Shown: positions 1 through 6,360, counted from the stretch's first letter. The stretch: 6,522 nucleotides of DNA from Syntrophaceae bacterium (GCA_003154025.1 PMCE01000249.1:8521-15042), one strand, 5' to 3'. Program-made: numbers and translations. The notes: generated from the sequence alone by a model not told the origin.

Positions 1-119
1 CATTGAAGGAACAAATGAGGCTCTTCCGACGATTCAAGAAGAAATACGAAGAAGCCCGGGCTTCCCGGATGGAGGCAGCCCAAGGAGAATTCGATCGTTT
101 ATTGAATAGGGGGCATTGA
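1..119 (+). CDS. C-terminal end of an unidentified protein (partial)
   Basis: An open frame enters from the left edge (first whole codon at base 3) and ends at TGA 117-119. It gives about 38 residues that are very rich in Lys, Arg and Glu, for example RRFKKKYEEARASR, and end in LLNRGH. This looks like a charged amphipathic helix at the end of a protein. The next gene begins only 6 bases after the stop, which is typical of operon spacing, and this supports the frame being real. A second open frame through the same bases (2-109) gives a less protein-like sequence. The family cannot be named from so short a tail. Confidence 0.5.
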   Translation, partial: LKEQMRLFRRFKKKYEEARASRMEAAQGEFDRLLNRGH

Positions 120-125
120 TTCGCC

Positions 126-797
126 ATGACCGCTAAGCCCGTGGATGCCAGTCTATCCCAACCGGACATCAAAGTGATCTACGACCGGATGTCGAAGGTC
201 TACAACTTGTGGGCGCGAGTGGCGGAGAGCAAGGCTCGCCAAAGGGCGCTGGAGCTGGCGGACATAAAGGATGGGCGGTCCGTGCTGGAGGTAGCGGTGG
301 GGACCGGCCTGGCCTTTGAGGAGATGGTGAAGCGAAACCCCCACGGCCGGAATATGGGGCTGGACATCTCCGAGGGCATGCTGGCCAAGGCGAAGCTGCG
401 GCTGGCGAGACTGGGGAAGGCGAATTATGAGCTGAAGCTGGGAAGCGCCTTTGACCTTCCCTTTCCGCAGGGGAGCTTCGACCTTCTGCTCAATAATTAC
501 ATGTTCGACCTGATCCCTTTTGAGGCCATGGGTACGATCCTCCAAGAGTTCTGGAGGGTGCTGAAGCCCGGGGGGGCGCTGGTCCTGGCTAACATGGCGG
601 TACCGAGAAGCTGGAGGGACGGGTTTTATGAAAGAGTCTATCGCTTCGCCCCCCGGCTCATGGGAGGGTGCCGGGGGGTGCAGATGGTCGCCCGTCTGGT
701 CAGCCATGGCTTCCACATCGAAACCCAGGAGTACATCAAACAGTTCGGCTTTCCCTCCGAGGTCCTCTCGGCGAAAAAGGTATTCCCGAAGGGTTAA
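126..797 (+). CDS. Class I SAM-dependent methyltransferase, UbiE-like (type 11)
   Basis: Predicted cytosolic methyltransferase of 223 residues that would transfer a methyl group from S-adenosylmethionine to an unknown acceptor. Visible motifs follow the Rossmann methyltransferase order. Motif I is VLEVAVGTG (residues 53-61), where the more usual form is E-x-G-x-G-T-G. The acidic end of strand 2 is GLDIS (78-82, Asp80 expected to bind the ribose). The acidic/aromatic motif II region is FDLLLNNYMFDLIP (118-131). The post-motif strand is LKPGGALVLANM (146-157). The N-terminal YDRMSKVYNLW (19-29) resembles the start of UbiE/menaquinone-type methyltransferases, but the lipid-quinone signatures are not clear enough for a gene name. 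The ATG at 126 has an AGGGGG Shine-Dalgarno-like stretch (108-113) about 12 bases upstream, a little far. It lies 6 bases after the preceding stop, so it is probably the distal gene of an operon. Its TAA (795-797) overlaps the stop of the convergent aldolase gene. Confidence 0.85.
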   Translation: MTAKPVDASLSQPDIKVIYDRMSKVYNLWARVAESKARQRALELADIKDGRSVLEVAVGTGLAFEEMVKRNPHGRNMGLDISEGMLAKAKLRLARLGKANYELKLGSAFDLPFPQGSFDLLLNNYMFDLIPFEAMGTILQEFWRVLKPGGALVLANMAVPRSWRDGFYERVYRFAPRLMGGCRGVQMVARLVSHGFHIETQEYIKQFGFPSEVLSAKKVFPKG

Positions 798-1564
798 GGG
801 CACAGCTTGCGCAACCCCTCCAGCCGTTCCCTGCTCACCTGCAACAGCAATCCGGCATCGGTGGAGAGCATCATGTACTGGACGCCGCGGTCGATCCAGT
901 ATTTGGCCTCGTCCACGAATCGCACGAAGGTGCCGGATACCACTCCTTTCTTCCGGCACAGGGCGATCACTTTTTCCATGAGCTCGACCACGCGGGGATC
1001 CTTGGTTTTGCCCGGGACTCCGAGGGACTGGGATAAATCCCAGGGGCCCAGGAAGAGGACGTCGATCCCCGGAGTCTCGATGATGGCCTCGACTTCGCGG
1101 ACGGCCCTCTCTCCTTCGATGTGGATCACGGTCAAGACTTCTTTGTTGGAGGTAGCCATATGCTCATCCGGGGGAATGGCCGAATAGCCCGCCGCGCGGA
1201 CGAAGCTGCAAAGCCCCCTTTTCCCTTCCGGATAATAACGGGCTGCCTGGGAAACCAGTGCGGCGGTTTCCGCGCTCTCCACCTGGGGGATCTGGACCCC
1301 TTCGGCCCCGGCGTCGATGGAGCGCATGATGTAGGAAGGAATCGGCTCGGGCACCCGGACCAAGCTGGAGACCCCGGCAACGCGGGCCGCCCGAATGCAT
1401 TGCTCCACCAGGGGAAAATCAAAAACCCCGTGCTCCATGTCGATGACCGCAAAATCCCACCCGCCGTAACCCAGGATCTCCGTGGCCGCCGGGCCCAGCC
1501 GGTCAAAGGTCCCGAAACAGACTTTTCCTTCTTTGAGCTTCCGTTTTAGGCTGTTGGCTTGCAT
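794..1564 (-). CDS. HpcH/HpaI aldolase family protein
   Basis: A 256-residue class II (metal-dependent) aldolase of the HpcH/HpaI family. Members cleave or form 4-hydroxy-2-oxo acids, releasing pyruvate (or oxaloacetate/acetyl derivatives) and an aldehyde in the cytosol. The length is normal. Catalytic and metal-site residues known from E. coli HpcH are visible at almost identical numbers: Asp42 and His45 in VIDMEHG, Arg70 in LVRVP, Glu150 in HIEGE and Asp176 in LGPWDLSQSLG. The glycine-rich DAGAEGVQIP (84-93) and YYPEGKRG (110-117) segments are also typical. The ATG at 1564 is supported by AGGAG (1571-1575) six bases upstream. The gene starts 34 bases after the radical SAM gene ends, on the same strand, so they are probably co-transcribed. 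The true substrate is unknown; relatives include 2-keto-3-deoxy-sugar-acid aldolases and citrate-lyase-like proteins. Confidence 0.9.
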   Translation of the reverse strand: MQANSLKRKLKEGKVCFGTFDRLGPAATEILGYGGWDFAVIDMEHGVFDFPLVEQCIRAARVAGVSSLVRVPEPIPSYIMRSIDAGAEGVQIPQVESAETAALVSQAARYYPEGKRGLCSFVRAAGYSAIPPDEHMATSNKEVLTVIHIEGERAVREVEAIIETPGIDVLFLGPWDLSQSLGVPGKTKDPRVVELMEKVIALCRKKGVVSGTFVRFVDEAKYWIDRGVQYMMLSTDAGLLLQVSRERLEGLRKLCP

Positions 1565-1598
1565 CTGCTTCTCCTTTGGAAAGAGGTTAAAGAACGAT

Positions 1599-2717
1599 TC
1601 AGATTCCGTAAGCTTTGTAGCAGGTCCGGCATAATTCGGAAAGGGGAGGGGGCGGATCCTTGGGGGCCTGACTTTCCGGGCCCGAACGGATGCTGGTTAA
1701 GGCGTCCACCATCTGGCCTACCCGCATCTCGGCCTTTCTCCGGTCTTCGAAGACCTTCCGGAAGGCTTGGTAGGGTTCTTTGTTCCACACTTCCAGAAAA
1801 TCCTCCTGGTTCACATTCCCGAAATACGTCTGGGGAATCCTGTACTCCCGGTTCATGAAGATCCGGGGGATCTCCCCCTTCTTGGGGATCCGAAGGTAGG
1901 GGCAGGGAGCCACCGAACCATCCACGGAGAAAAAAACCTGGTTGGGAGGGTCGGGCTCGCAAACCGGCTTCTCTTCGCTTTTGAGAGGGTAAATCCTAGC
2001 CGGGATCCGCTCCTTCTTCGCCTGCCGATGGATCTCTTCGATATTCTCCTCGAATGCCTGGGTGGGGGATTCATGGTAGAAGGTGCGCAGGATGTTCCAG
2101 CGTTCCTCGGGAAGATAATCCAGGTTGGTGAAGATTACCTCGTCCACGCCCAGCCTGGCCGCTGCCGGCACCAGACCGGGGAGTTCGCCCATATTCAGGC
2201 GGGTCATGGGAAAGGAAAGCTTGACTGCGGGTTTCTTCTTTCCCGAGGCTTTCCGCATTTTGACCAGAGCCTCCACCTGATCCAGGATGCGCCGGAAGTC
2301 CGAGCCGTTTTGCAGGAGGGCGCTCTGTATTGCCTGGGTGGCCAGCTCCAGAGCCACCAGGATGAGGTCCGGACCGGCCTGCAAGAGCCTGCCGGAATAT
2401 TCTTCGGTCAACAGAAAGCCGTTGGTTGTCAGGCTCGCGCCGCAATCCGCCTGCTTCGCCAGGCGGAGCATTTCCGGGAGATTCTCGTTTTCCAGGGGAT
2501 CTCCCCATCCTCGAAAGGAGACCCACCGCGTTAGGGGGAAATGGGGACTGATCCTTTGGAAGGTCGTCAGGGGCATATTCTGAAAAATCCATTTTTCCGC
2601 GAATACCGCCTGGGGGCAGATCTGGCACTCCATGGAGCTGTAGGTAGACACTTCGACCTGGAAGGATTCGAAATCCCGGCGGTCACCCAGGATAAATTTT
2701 GCCAGGCCCTTCAACAT
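1599..2717 (-). CDS. Radical SAM/SPASM domain protein with a degenerate cluster motif
   Basis: A 372-residue protein with the radical SAM architecture followed by a SPASM/twitch-like C-terminal region. Radical SAM enzymes bind a [4Fe-4S] cluster through CX3CX2C and cleave SAM reductively. Here the N-terminal motif reads S27-SME-C31-QI-C34, so the first cysteine position is serine, and no other cysteine lies before C31. Other elements are present: a GWGDPL motif (70-75) where GGE-type motifs normally sit, the strand-turn SLTTNGF (95-101), and a barrel continuing to about residue 245. The C-terminal part contains Cys253, SVDGSVAPC ending at Cys272, YFGNV followed by EVW (298-311), and a closing CRTC pair (Cys363, Cys366), as in auxiliary-cluster domains. 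The ATG at 2717 has a weak AGGT (2725-2728) seven bases upstream. It lies 94 bases after the SDR gene and 34 before the aldolase gene. The substrate is unknown. The Ser27 change could be real, with an altered or lost cluster, or a base error. Confidence 0.85.
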   Translation of the reverse strand: MLKGLAKFILGDRRDFESFQVEVSTYSSMECQICPQAVFAEKWIFQNMPLTTFQRISPHFPLTRWVSFRGWGDPLENENLPEMLRLAKQADCGASLTTNGFLLTEEYSGRLLQAGPDLILVALELATQAIQSALLQNGSDFRRILDQVEALVKMRKASGKKKPAVKLSFPMTRLNMGELPGLVPAAARLGVDEVIFTNLDYLPEERWNILRTFYHESPTQAFEENIEEIHRQAKKERIPARIYPLKSEEKPVCEPDPPNQVFFSVDGSVAPCPYLRIPKKGEIPRIFMNREYRIPQTYFGNVNQEDFLEVWNKEPYQAFRKVFEDRRKAEMRVGQMVDALTSIRSGPESQAPKDPPPPLSELCRTCYKAYGI

Positions 2718-2733
2718 ACGAACGACCTACTTG

Positions 2734-2801
2734 AGCTCATAGCTGATAGCTCAGAGCTGATAGTCAAAAAATAAAACCTATGAGCTATGAGCCATGAGCT
2801 A
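2734..2801. repeat. Heptamer tandem repeats in an inverted arrangement
   Basis: Four tandem 7-base units lie at 2734-2761 (AGCTCAT, AGCTGAT, AGCTCAG, AGCTGAT). After an A-rich spacer come three units in the opposite orientation at 2781-2801 (TGAGCTA, TGAGCCA, TGAGCTA), with the last three bases of a further unit at 2778-2780. The left stretch 2734-2756 matches the reverse complement of the right arm at 20 of 23 positions. A transcript could therefore fold into a long hairpin with a loop of about 21 bases. It sits between the SDR stop and the radical SAM start. There is no U-tract after the stem on either strand, so it is not a standard terminator. Confidence 0.75.
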
Positions 2802-2811
2802 CGTTGCTTGC

Positions 2812-3582
2812 TTATATTTGCGAGATCAGGAATTTAACTTCCTTATCGTCAAACGACAGGTATTCTCCGGTAATCCCTTCGGCGGCCTTCGAGGCCAGGA
2901 AGAGGACCAGCTTGGCCGGTTCGTCGGGCATATGGAGCATTCCTTCTTCTTTCAAACGCTCGAACATGTCCGTGCCGATGGCTTTCGTCCCTGCCTTGCG
3001 GATATCCTCCTGCATGCGGGTGTCCATGACGCCAGGGTGGATGGCGTTGACCTGGATGTTGTACTTCTTTGTTTCCCGGGACAGCTGCTTGGTGAAATGG
3101 ATCATCCCTGCTTTGGCCACCATATAGGGAGTCAAGTTCGGCCTGGGCGTCAGGGTTGTGGCCACGTTGATGATTTTCCCCTCTCTCTTCTCCATCATGA
3201 CGGGCAGGACTGCCCGGGCGCACAGGAAGGCCGAGGTGAGATTAACCCTCAGGGCCTGATCCCATTCGGCCAGGGATATTTCATGGATCGGAGCAATGGG
3301 CCCCCGGACCCCGGCATTATTGACCAGGATATCCACCGTGCCGTAGGCTTCCAGCGCTTTTTTGACCATGTGCCGCACCTGTCCCTCGTCGGAGACATCA
3401 GTGGGTACCGCCAGGGCCTCCCTGCGGAGAACCCGCATCTCCGTGGCCGCGTGGTCGATCTCCTCCTGGGTTCTGGCCGCCAGGACGACCTTGGCCCCTT
3501 CCTTTCCGAACAAGAGGGCGATCGAGCGTCCCAGCCCCCTTCCTCCCCCGGTGACGATGGCGACCTTGTTCTGCAGCCTCAT
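2812..3582 (-). CDS. Short-chain dehydrogenase/reductase (SDR) family oxidoreductase
   Basis: A 256-residue classical SDR, an NAD(P)-dependent alcohol/ketone oxidoreductase expected in the cytosol; the substrate is unknown. Cofactor motif TGGGRGLG is at residues 11-18. Arg37 in LAAR, at the end of strand 2, may favour NADP. Other landmarks are Asp62 (TDVSD), NNAG (88-91), Asn114 and the active-site YMVAK (Tyr153, Lys157). The usual catalytic Ser position in the INVSS-type segment appears to be Thr142 (INVATT, 137-143), and the loop to Tyr153 is about two residues shorter than usual. The C-terminus has FLAS then ITGEYLSFDD, matching the family ending without the usual DGG. The frame is open upstream to 3813, but the ATG at 3582 is preferred because it has GGAG (3588-3591) five bases upstream and places the cofactor motif at the usual distance from the start. 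It is the first gene of the minus-strand cluster. Confidence 0.88.
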   Translation of the reverse strand: MRLQNKVAIVTGGGRGLGRSIALLFGKEGAKVVLAARTQEEIDHAATEMRVLRREALAVPTDVSDEGQVRHMVKKALEAYGTVDILVNNAGVRGPIAPIHEISLAEWDQALRVNLTSAFLCARAVLPVMMEKREGKIINVATTLTPRPNLTPYMVAKAGMIHFTKQLSRETKKYNIQVNAIHPGVMDTRMQEDIRKAGTKAIGTDMFERLKEEGMLHMPDEPAKLVLFLASKAAEGITGEYLSFDDKEVKFLISQI

Positions 3583-3587
3583 GGGCA

Positions 3588-3591
3588 CTCC
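3588..3591 (-). promoter_or_regulatory. Ribosome binding site that sets the SDR start
   Basis: On the minus strand GGAG lies five bases before ATG 3582. It favours this ATG over the open frame that continues upstream to 3813, whose 77 extra codons encode nothing resembling an SDR N-terminus. Confidence 0.7.
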
Positions 3592-3836
3592 AAAATAAGA
3601 AACCGATGTGTGGGTCCAGCCGGCATAAGTTTTACGACCAGCCCCGGGAAGAAACTTAAAAGTTATTGTACCCCAGGAAAGGAAAAAATTCGAGGTCGCT
3701 TCTTCCTCGCCCCGGGGTTCGCTCCCCCGCGCGCGGATATTCCGGCCAGCCGGTTTATTTTTGACATCCCTCCGAGAATAGGGTAAATCTGAAGGGTGAT
3801 TTTTCCTTTCCATTTTCCTGAAAATTTTCTATTCTG

Positions 3837-3915
3837 AACGCCATAAATCTCGGCCCCGGTTGTAGGGACGATTCATGAATCGCCCCTACGAACATGCGCA
3901 ATTACTTATGGCGCT
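3837..3915. repeat. Nested palindromic element, possibly a small dispersed repeat
   Basis: The core is a 28-base palindrome at 3862-3889 with arms GTAGGGACGATTCA and TGAATCGCCCCTAC. Thirteen of 14 base pairs match; the only mismatch is A3868 against C3883. Outside it, AACGCCATAAAT (3837-3848) and ACTTATGGCGCT (3904-3915) form a second, outer inverted repeat matching at 10 of 12 positions. The whole is 79 bases and noncoding. From memory, palindromes of this GTAGGGGCGATTC type recur as dispersed repeats in many environmental bacterial genomes; only one copy is visible here. Confidence 0.65.
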
Positions 3916-3992
3916 GTGTATAAATCGCCTGGCGATCAACCCTGGAGGATGGCGATCTCCGGGGAAAATCAATAACTCGAGACTTTTGCCCC

Positions 3993-3998
3993 GGAGGG
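3993..3998 (+). promoter_or_regulatory. Ribosome binding site that sets the pseudouridine synthase start
   Basis: GGAGGG lies 11 bases before ATG 4010. It supports that start over the in-frame ATG at 3875, which sits inside the palindrome core and would add 45 residues unlike any S4-domain N-terminus. Confidence 0.6.
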
Positions 3999-4009
3999 TC
4001 ACTTTTCCC

Positions 4010-4840
4010 ATGAAGGAGCCTTACTCACCCCGTTCTTTGCGTCTCTATCGCCCGAGAGTCAGCCTGGCGCGGGCTCTTTCCAAGCTGGGTTACGGGTCGC
4101 GGACCCGGGCCCTGGCTTGGGTCGAGGAAGGGCGGGTAAGGGTCAATGGCCTCGTGGAGAAGGATGGGGGAAGAAGAATCGATCCGGCCAAGGATCGGAT
4201 CGAAGTGGAGGGCAGCGTCAACCTCTCTCCGGCGAAGGTCTATCTGGTGTTGAACAAACCCCGGGGATTGGTAACCACCGCCTCCGATGACCAGGGGAAG
4301 GCGACGGTCTATGACTGTCTGAAAAGAGAAGATTTGCCGTGGCTGGCGCCCGTCGGACGCCTCGACAAAGCAAGCGAGGGGCTTTTGCTCTTTACCAATG
4401 ACACGCGCTGGGCGGCCCATATTCTGGACCCCCGGACTCACCTGGAGAAGACCTACCACGTGCAGATCGGGGATCCGGCCGACGCCGGATTCTTAAAGAA
4501 GATGACCGAAGGGGTCTCCACGGAGGAAGGGGACTTCCTGCAGGCCAAGCGGGCGGGCCTGCTGCGCAAGGGCAAAAGGAATTGCTGGCTGGAAGTGGTC
4601 CTGGACGAGGGGAAGAACCGCCACCTCCGCCGCCTTCTGGCGGCTTTGGGGGTGAGCGTTATCCGACTGGTCCGGGTGGCCATCGGAGCGCTGCTCCTGG
4701 GAAATCTTCCCAAGGGCAAATACCGCCGTTTGAATGGCGCGGAAATAAGGTCCCTGGCAAAGGCCGGGGAGGGAATAAAGGATGGACCCGGGCCCGGCGA
4801 TCGCGGCCTCTCCCCTTCGCTTAAAAAACGAGGGAGATGA
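4010..4840 (+). CDS. RsuA/RluB/RluE/RluF-family pseudouridine synthase
   Basis: A 276-residue enzyme that isomerises a specific uridine to pseudouridine in ribosomal RNA. Residues 17-67 form an S4 RNA-binding domain (VSLARALSKLGYGSRTRA, then EEGRVRVNG). The catalytic domain begins with YLVLNKPRGLVTT (78-90). It carries GRLDKASEGLLLFTND (116-131) with the catalytic Asp119, then LEKTYHV (145-151) and EGKNRHLRRLLAALG (200-214), all signatures of this small-ribosomal/large-ribosomal family. Having an S4 domain and about 276 residues, it is closer in size to RluB or RluF than to RsuA or RluE, but the target base cannot be assigned. The last 25 residues are a basic, Gly-rich tail. The stop TGA overlaps the putative start of the MFS gene in ATGA (4837-4840), suggesting translational coupling. 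Confidence 0.93.
   Translation: MKEPYSPRSLRLYRPRVSLARALSKLGYGSRTRALAWVEEGRVRVNGLVEKDGGRRIDPAKDRIEVEGSVNLSPAKVYLVLNKPRGLVTTASDDQGKATVYDCLKREDLPWLAPVGRLDKASEGLLLFTNDTRWAAHILDPRTHLEKTYHVQIGDPADAGFLKKMTEGVSTEEGDFLQAKRAGLLRKGKRNCWLEVVLDEGKNRHLRRLLAALGVSVIRLVRVAIGALLLGNLPKGKYRRLNGAEIRSLAKAGEGIKDGPGPGDRGLSPSLKKRGR
4809..4837 (+). promoter_or_regulatory. Possible hairpin covering the MFS ribosome binding site and start
   Basis: TCTCCC (4809-4814) can pair with GGGAGA (4832-4837), and TCG (4817-4819) with CGA (4829-4831), leaving a two-base bulge and the loop CTTAAAAAA. The right arm contains the purine-rich GAGGGAG and the A of the ATG at 4837. Ribosomes finishing the pseudouridine synthase gene would melt it, which fits coupling. 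The pairing is short and may be chance. Confidence 0.35.
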
Positions 4841-6159
4841 AATCCGATGAGACCGGGACGGAAATGAAGAATTTGTCGGCGATGATGCTTTTTCTTCGGT
4901 CGATGGTGAATCGAGTATTTTTCGGATGGTGGGTCGTCCTGCTGGGGTCGATCGTCCTGGTGGTGGGGGCCGGAATTCTCATCCATGGCCTTACCGTTTT
5001 TTTCCTTCCCCTGAAGCGGGACTTTGCGGTTAGCAGCGCTTCCATCTCCCTCCTGTATGGGGCATCGCGACTGGAAGGCGGCGCGGACGGTCCCCTGGCC
5101 GGGTATCTGATCGACCGCTGGGGGCCGCGGGTCATGATGCTGATCGGAGCGAGCCTGGCGGGGATAGGGTTCCTCTTCCTCTCCCTGGTAGAAACCTTCT
5201 GGCAATTTTTTTTCGTATACATCTTCACCATCTCCATCGGGTTCAATGCCGGCTTTTTCCATCCCGTGTACGCCGCGGTGAACAGCTGGTTCATCCGGCA
5301 CCGCGGAAAAGCCTTCGCCATCACCGGGGCGGCAGCCAGCATCGGCGGAATGATCATGGCCCCCTTGCTCTCCCATTTGATTCTGAGCTTTGGGTGGCGG
5401 ACCGGGGCGATCTCCGCCGGGTTGATCATTTTAGGGGTGGCCATCCCCTGTGCCCTTCCCATCCGGCGGAGCCCGGAATCCGTGGGCCTGCTTCCCGACG
5501 GCATGGACCCCGGGGCGGAAGGGACCGCAAGCACAAACCGGGGAATAGGGATCGTTACCCCCGTGGATTTCACCGTCCGGCAAGCTCTGAGAACGTTGGA
5601 CTATTGGCTTCTTTTCTTGGCGATCACCCTGCGGGTATCGATTACCGTGGCTCTCACCATTCATTTCGTTCCCATCTTCGTCTGGAAAGGGTTGACCGAG
5701 GTGGCCAGCGCTTACCTGGTCAGCCTCTTCGCTTTCAGTACCATCCTCGCCACCCTGGGGATCGGATGGTTCGGAGACCGATGGCCCAGAAGCCTTCTAT
5801 GCAGCCTGGGTATCTTTCCCAACATCGCCGGGATGTTAAGCCTGGTGGTCAGCCCGTCTTATTCCTCCATTTACGCTTTGCCCATCGGTTTAGCGATCAC
5901 CATGGGGACGGTGCCCCTGAATTGGGCCTTGATCGGGGATCTCTTCGGGCGCCGGAGCTACGGGAGCCTGCGGGGGATCATGGTGGTGGGGAGCGGGACG
6001 GGGACTTTTTTTACCCCCATCTTTGCCGGATGGATGCACGACCGAACCGGAAGCTACTTCATCGCCCTGTGGACTTTCATCCTGATTCATCTGGCCGCGG
6101 CAGTCTTCTTTCTGCTCCTCCACCGCCGCTCGCCGCGGGAGAGGGATCTGCCCGATTAG
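4837..6159 (+). CDS. Major facilitator superfamily transporter, OFA/monocarboxylate-like
   Basis: A 440-residue inner-membrane secondary transporter with about 12 hydrophobic segments. TM1 starts at FFGWWVVLLG (28-37), a hallmark of the oxalate/formate-antiporter and monocarboxylate-like MFS groups, which carry organic anions. The loop 2-3 motif is GYLIDRWGPR (89-98). Further landmarks are NSWFIRHRGKAFAIT (149-163), FGWR (185-188), a central hydrophilic linker RRSPESVGLLPDG to about residue 250, GWFGDRWPR (310-318), GDLFGRRSYGSLRG (367-380) and AGWMHDRTGSY (397-407). Charged residues Arg78 and Glu80 sit in or near TM2 and could bind substrate or protons. The substrate is unknown. The start is uncertain: ATG 4837 overlaps the previous stop but has its purine-rich sequence directly adjacent, so in-frame ATGs at 4864 or 4903 are possible and would leave TM1 intact. 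Confidence 0.88.
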   Translation: MKSDETGTEMKNLSAMMLFLRSMVNRVFFGWWVVLLGSIVLVVGAGILIHGLTVFFLPLKRDFAVSSASISLLYGASRLEGGADGPLAGYLIDRWGPRVMMLIGASLAGIGFLFLSLVETFWQFFFVYIFTISIGFNAGFFHPVYAAVNSWFIRHRGKAFAITGAAASIGGMIMAPLLSHLILSFGWRTGAISAGLIILGVAIPCALPIRRSPESVGLLPDGMDPGAEGTASTNRGIGIVTPVDFTVRQALRTLDYWLLFLAITLRVSITVALTIHFVPIFVWKGLTEVASAYLVSLFAFSTILATLGIGWFGDRWPRSLLCSLGIFPNIAGMLSLVVSPSYSSIYALPIGLAITMGTVPLNWALIGDLFGRRSYGSLRGIMVVGSGTGTFFTPIFAGWMHDRTGSYFIALWTFILIHLAAAVFFLLLHRRSPRERDLPD

Positions 6160-6360
6160 CTTCGGGAGGTAGGCCGAATCGGCGCGTTCGCGCATCCCCC
6201 ACAGGCCGTTCACCAGCAGGGCTCCGATCACGATGACCCCGCCCGAGATGGCCGCGTCCGAAGGCCGTTCCCGGAGGCCCAGCTATACCCAGACGGGTCC
6301 CAGGGTTATCTCGAGGATAAGCTCCGTTTATTCATAGGCCAACCATGGATCGCAAAAATC
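6160..6360 (-). pseudogene. Degenerate C-terminal end of an EamA/DMT-type transporter
   Basis: Reading the minus strand from about 6360 down to 6170, one frame gives TELILEITLGPVWV, stop, then LGLRERPSDAAISGG and VIVIGALLVNGLWGMRER. This resembles the last transmembrane helices of EamA-domain drug/metabolite transporters, where a LEPV-type segment is followed by LGERPS and a final Gly-rich hydrophobic helix ending in basic residues. The frame is broken by TAG at 6285-6283, where a Trp codon (TGG) would fit the family, and by TAA at 6330-6328. Most of the protein is missing upstream, and no intact end separates it from the convergent MFS gene. It is therefore most likely a remnant. The match is from memory of the family pattern and is moderate. 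Confidence 0.5.

Larger units (their letters stand above)
3583..4009. other. Divergent intergenic region, 427 bases
   Basis: This stretch separates the minus-strand SDR from the plus-strand pseudouridine synthase. Reading frames running into it from both genes are poor extensions without family similarity, so I see no protein gene here. It must hold promoters for both directions, but none is strong. On the minus strand a TACAAT box lies at 3670-3665 without a good -35. On the plus strand TTGACA (3761-3766) is followed after 17 bases by a weak TAAATC, and TATAAA lies at 3919-3924. It also contains the nested palindrome listed separately and a 13-base hairpin, ATCGCC-T-GGCGAT, at 3924-3936. Confidence 0.6.

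Noticed and set aside
153..959. Long minus-strand open frame of 268 codons opposite the methyltransferase
   Set aside because: Its translation is rich in Pro, His and Arg with no family pattern. It mirrors the codon bias of the plus-strand gene and also overlaps the aldolase gene.
3651..3663. AACTTAAAAGTT palindrome as an operator upstream of the SDR
   Set aside because: Only five pairs per arm in AT-rich DNA, with no matching second copy; chance is likely.
2794..3786. Plus-strand open frame of 330 codons
   Set aside because: It is the antisense shadow of the SDR gene, which carries clear cofactor and active-site motifs on the minus strand.
3761..3789. TTGACA with a TAAATC box 17 bases downstream, as a promoter for the plus-strand pair
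   Set aside because: The -35 is perfect but the -10 matches only three of six positions, and it lies over 200 bases before the gene. Mentioned only as a weak candidate.
3583..3813. 77-codon N-terminal extension of the SDR frame
   Set aside because: No SDR carries such a leader, the sequence looks noncoding, and a good ribosome binding site precedes ATG 3582.
4453..5573. Long minus-strand frames opposite the pseudouridine synthase and MFS genes
   Set aside because: Low-complexity, Pro/Arg-rich translations antisense to two well-supported genes.
6171..6195. Small GC-rich hairpins (GCCGA-A-TCGGC and GCGC-GTTC-GCGC) after the MFS stop, as a terminator
   Set aside because: The stems are short and no T-tract follows.
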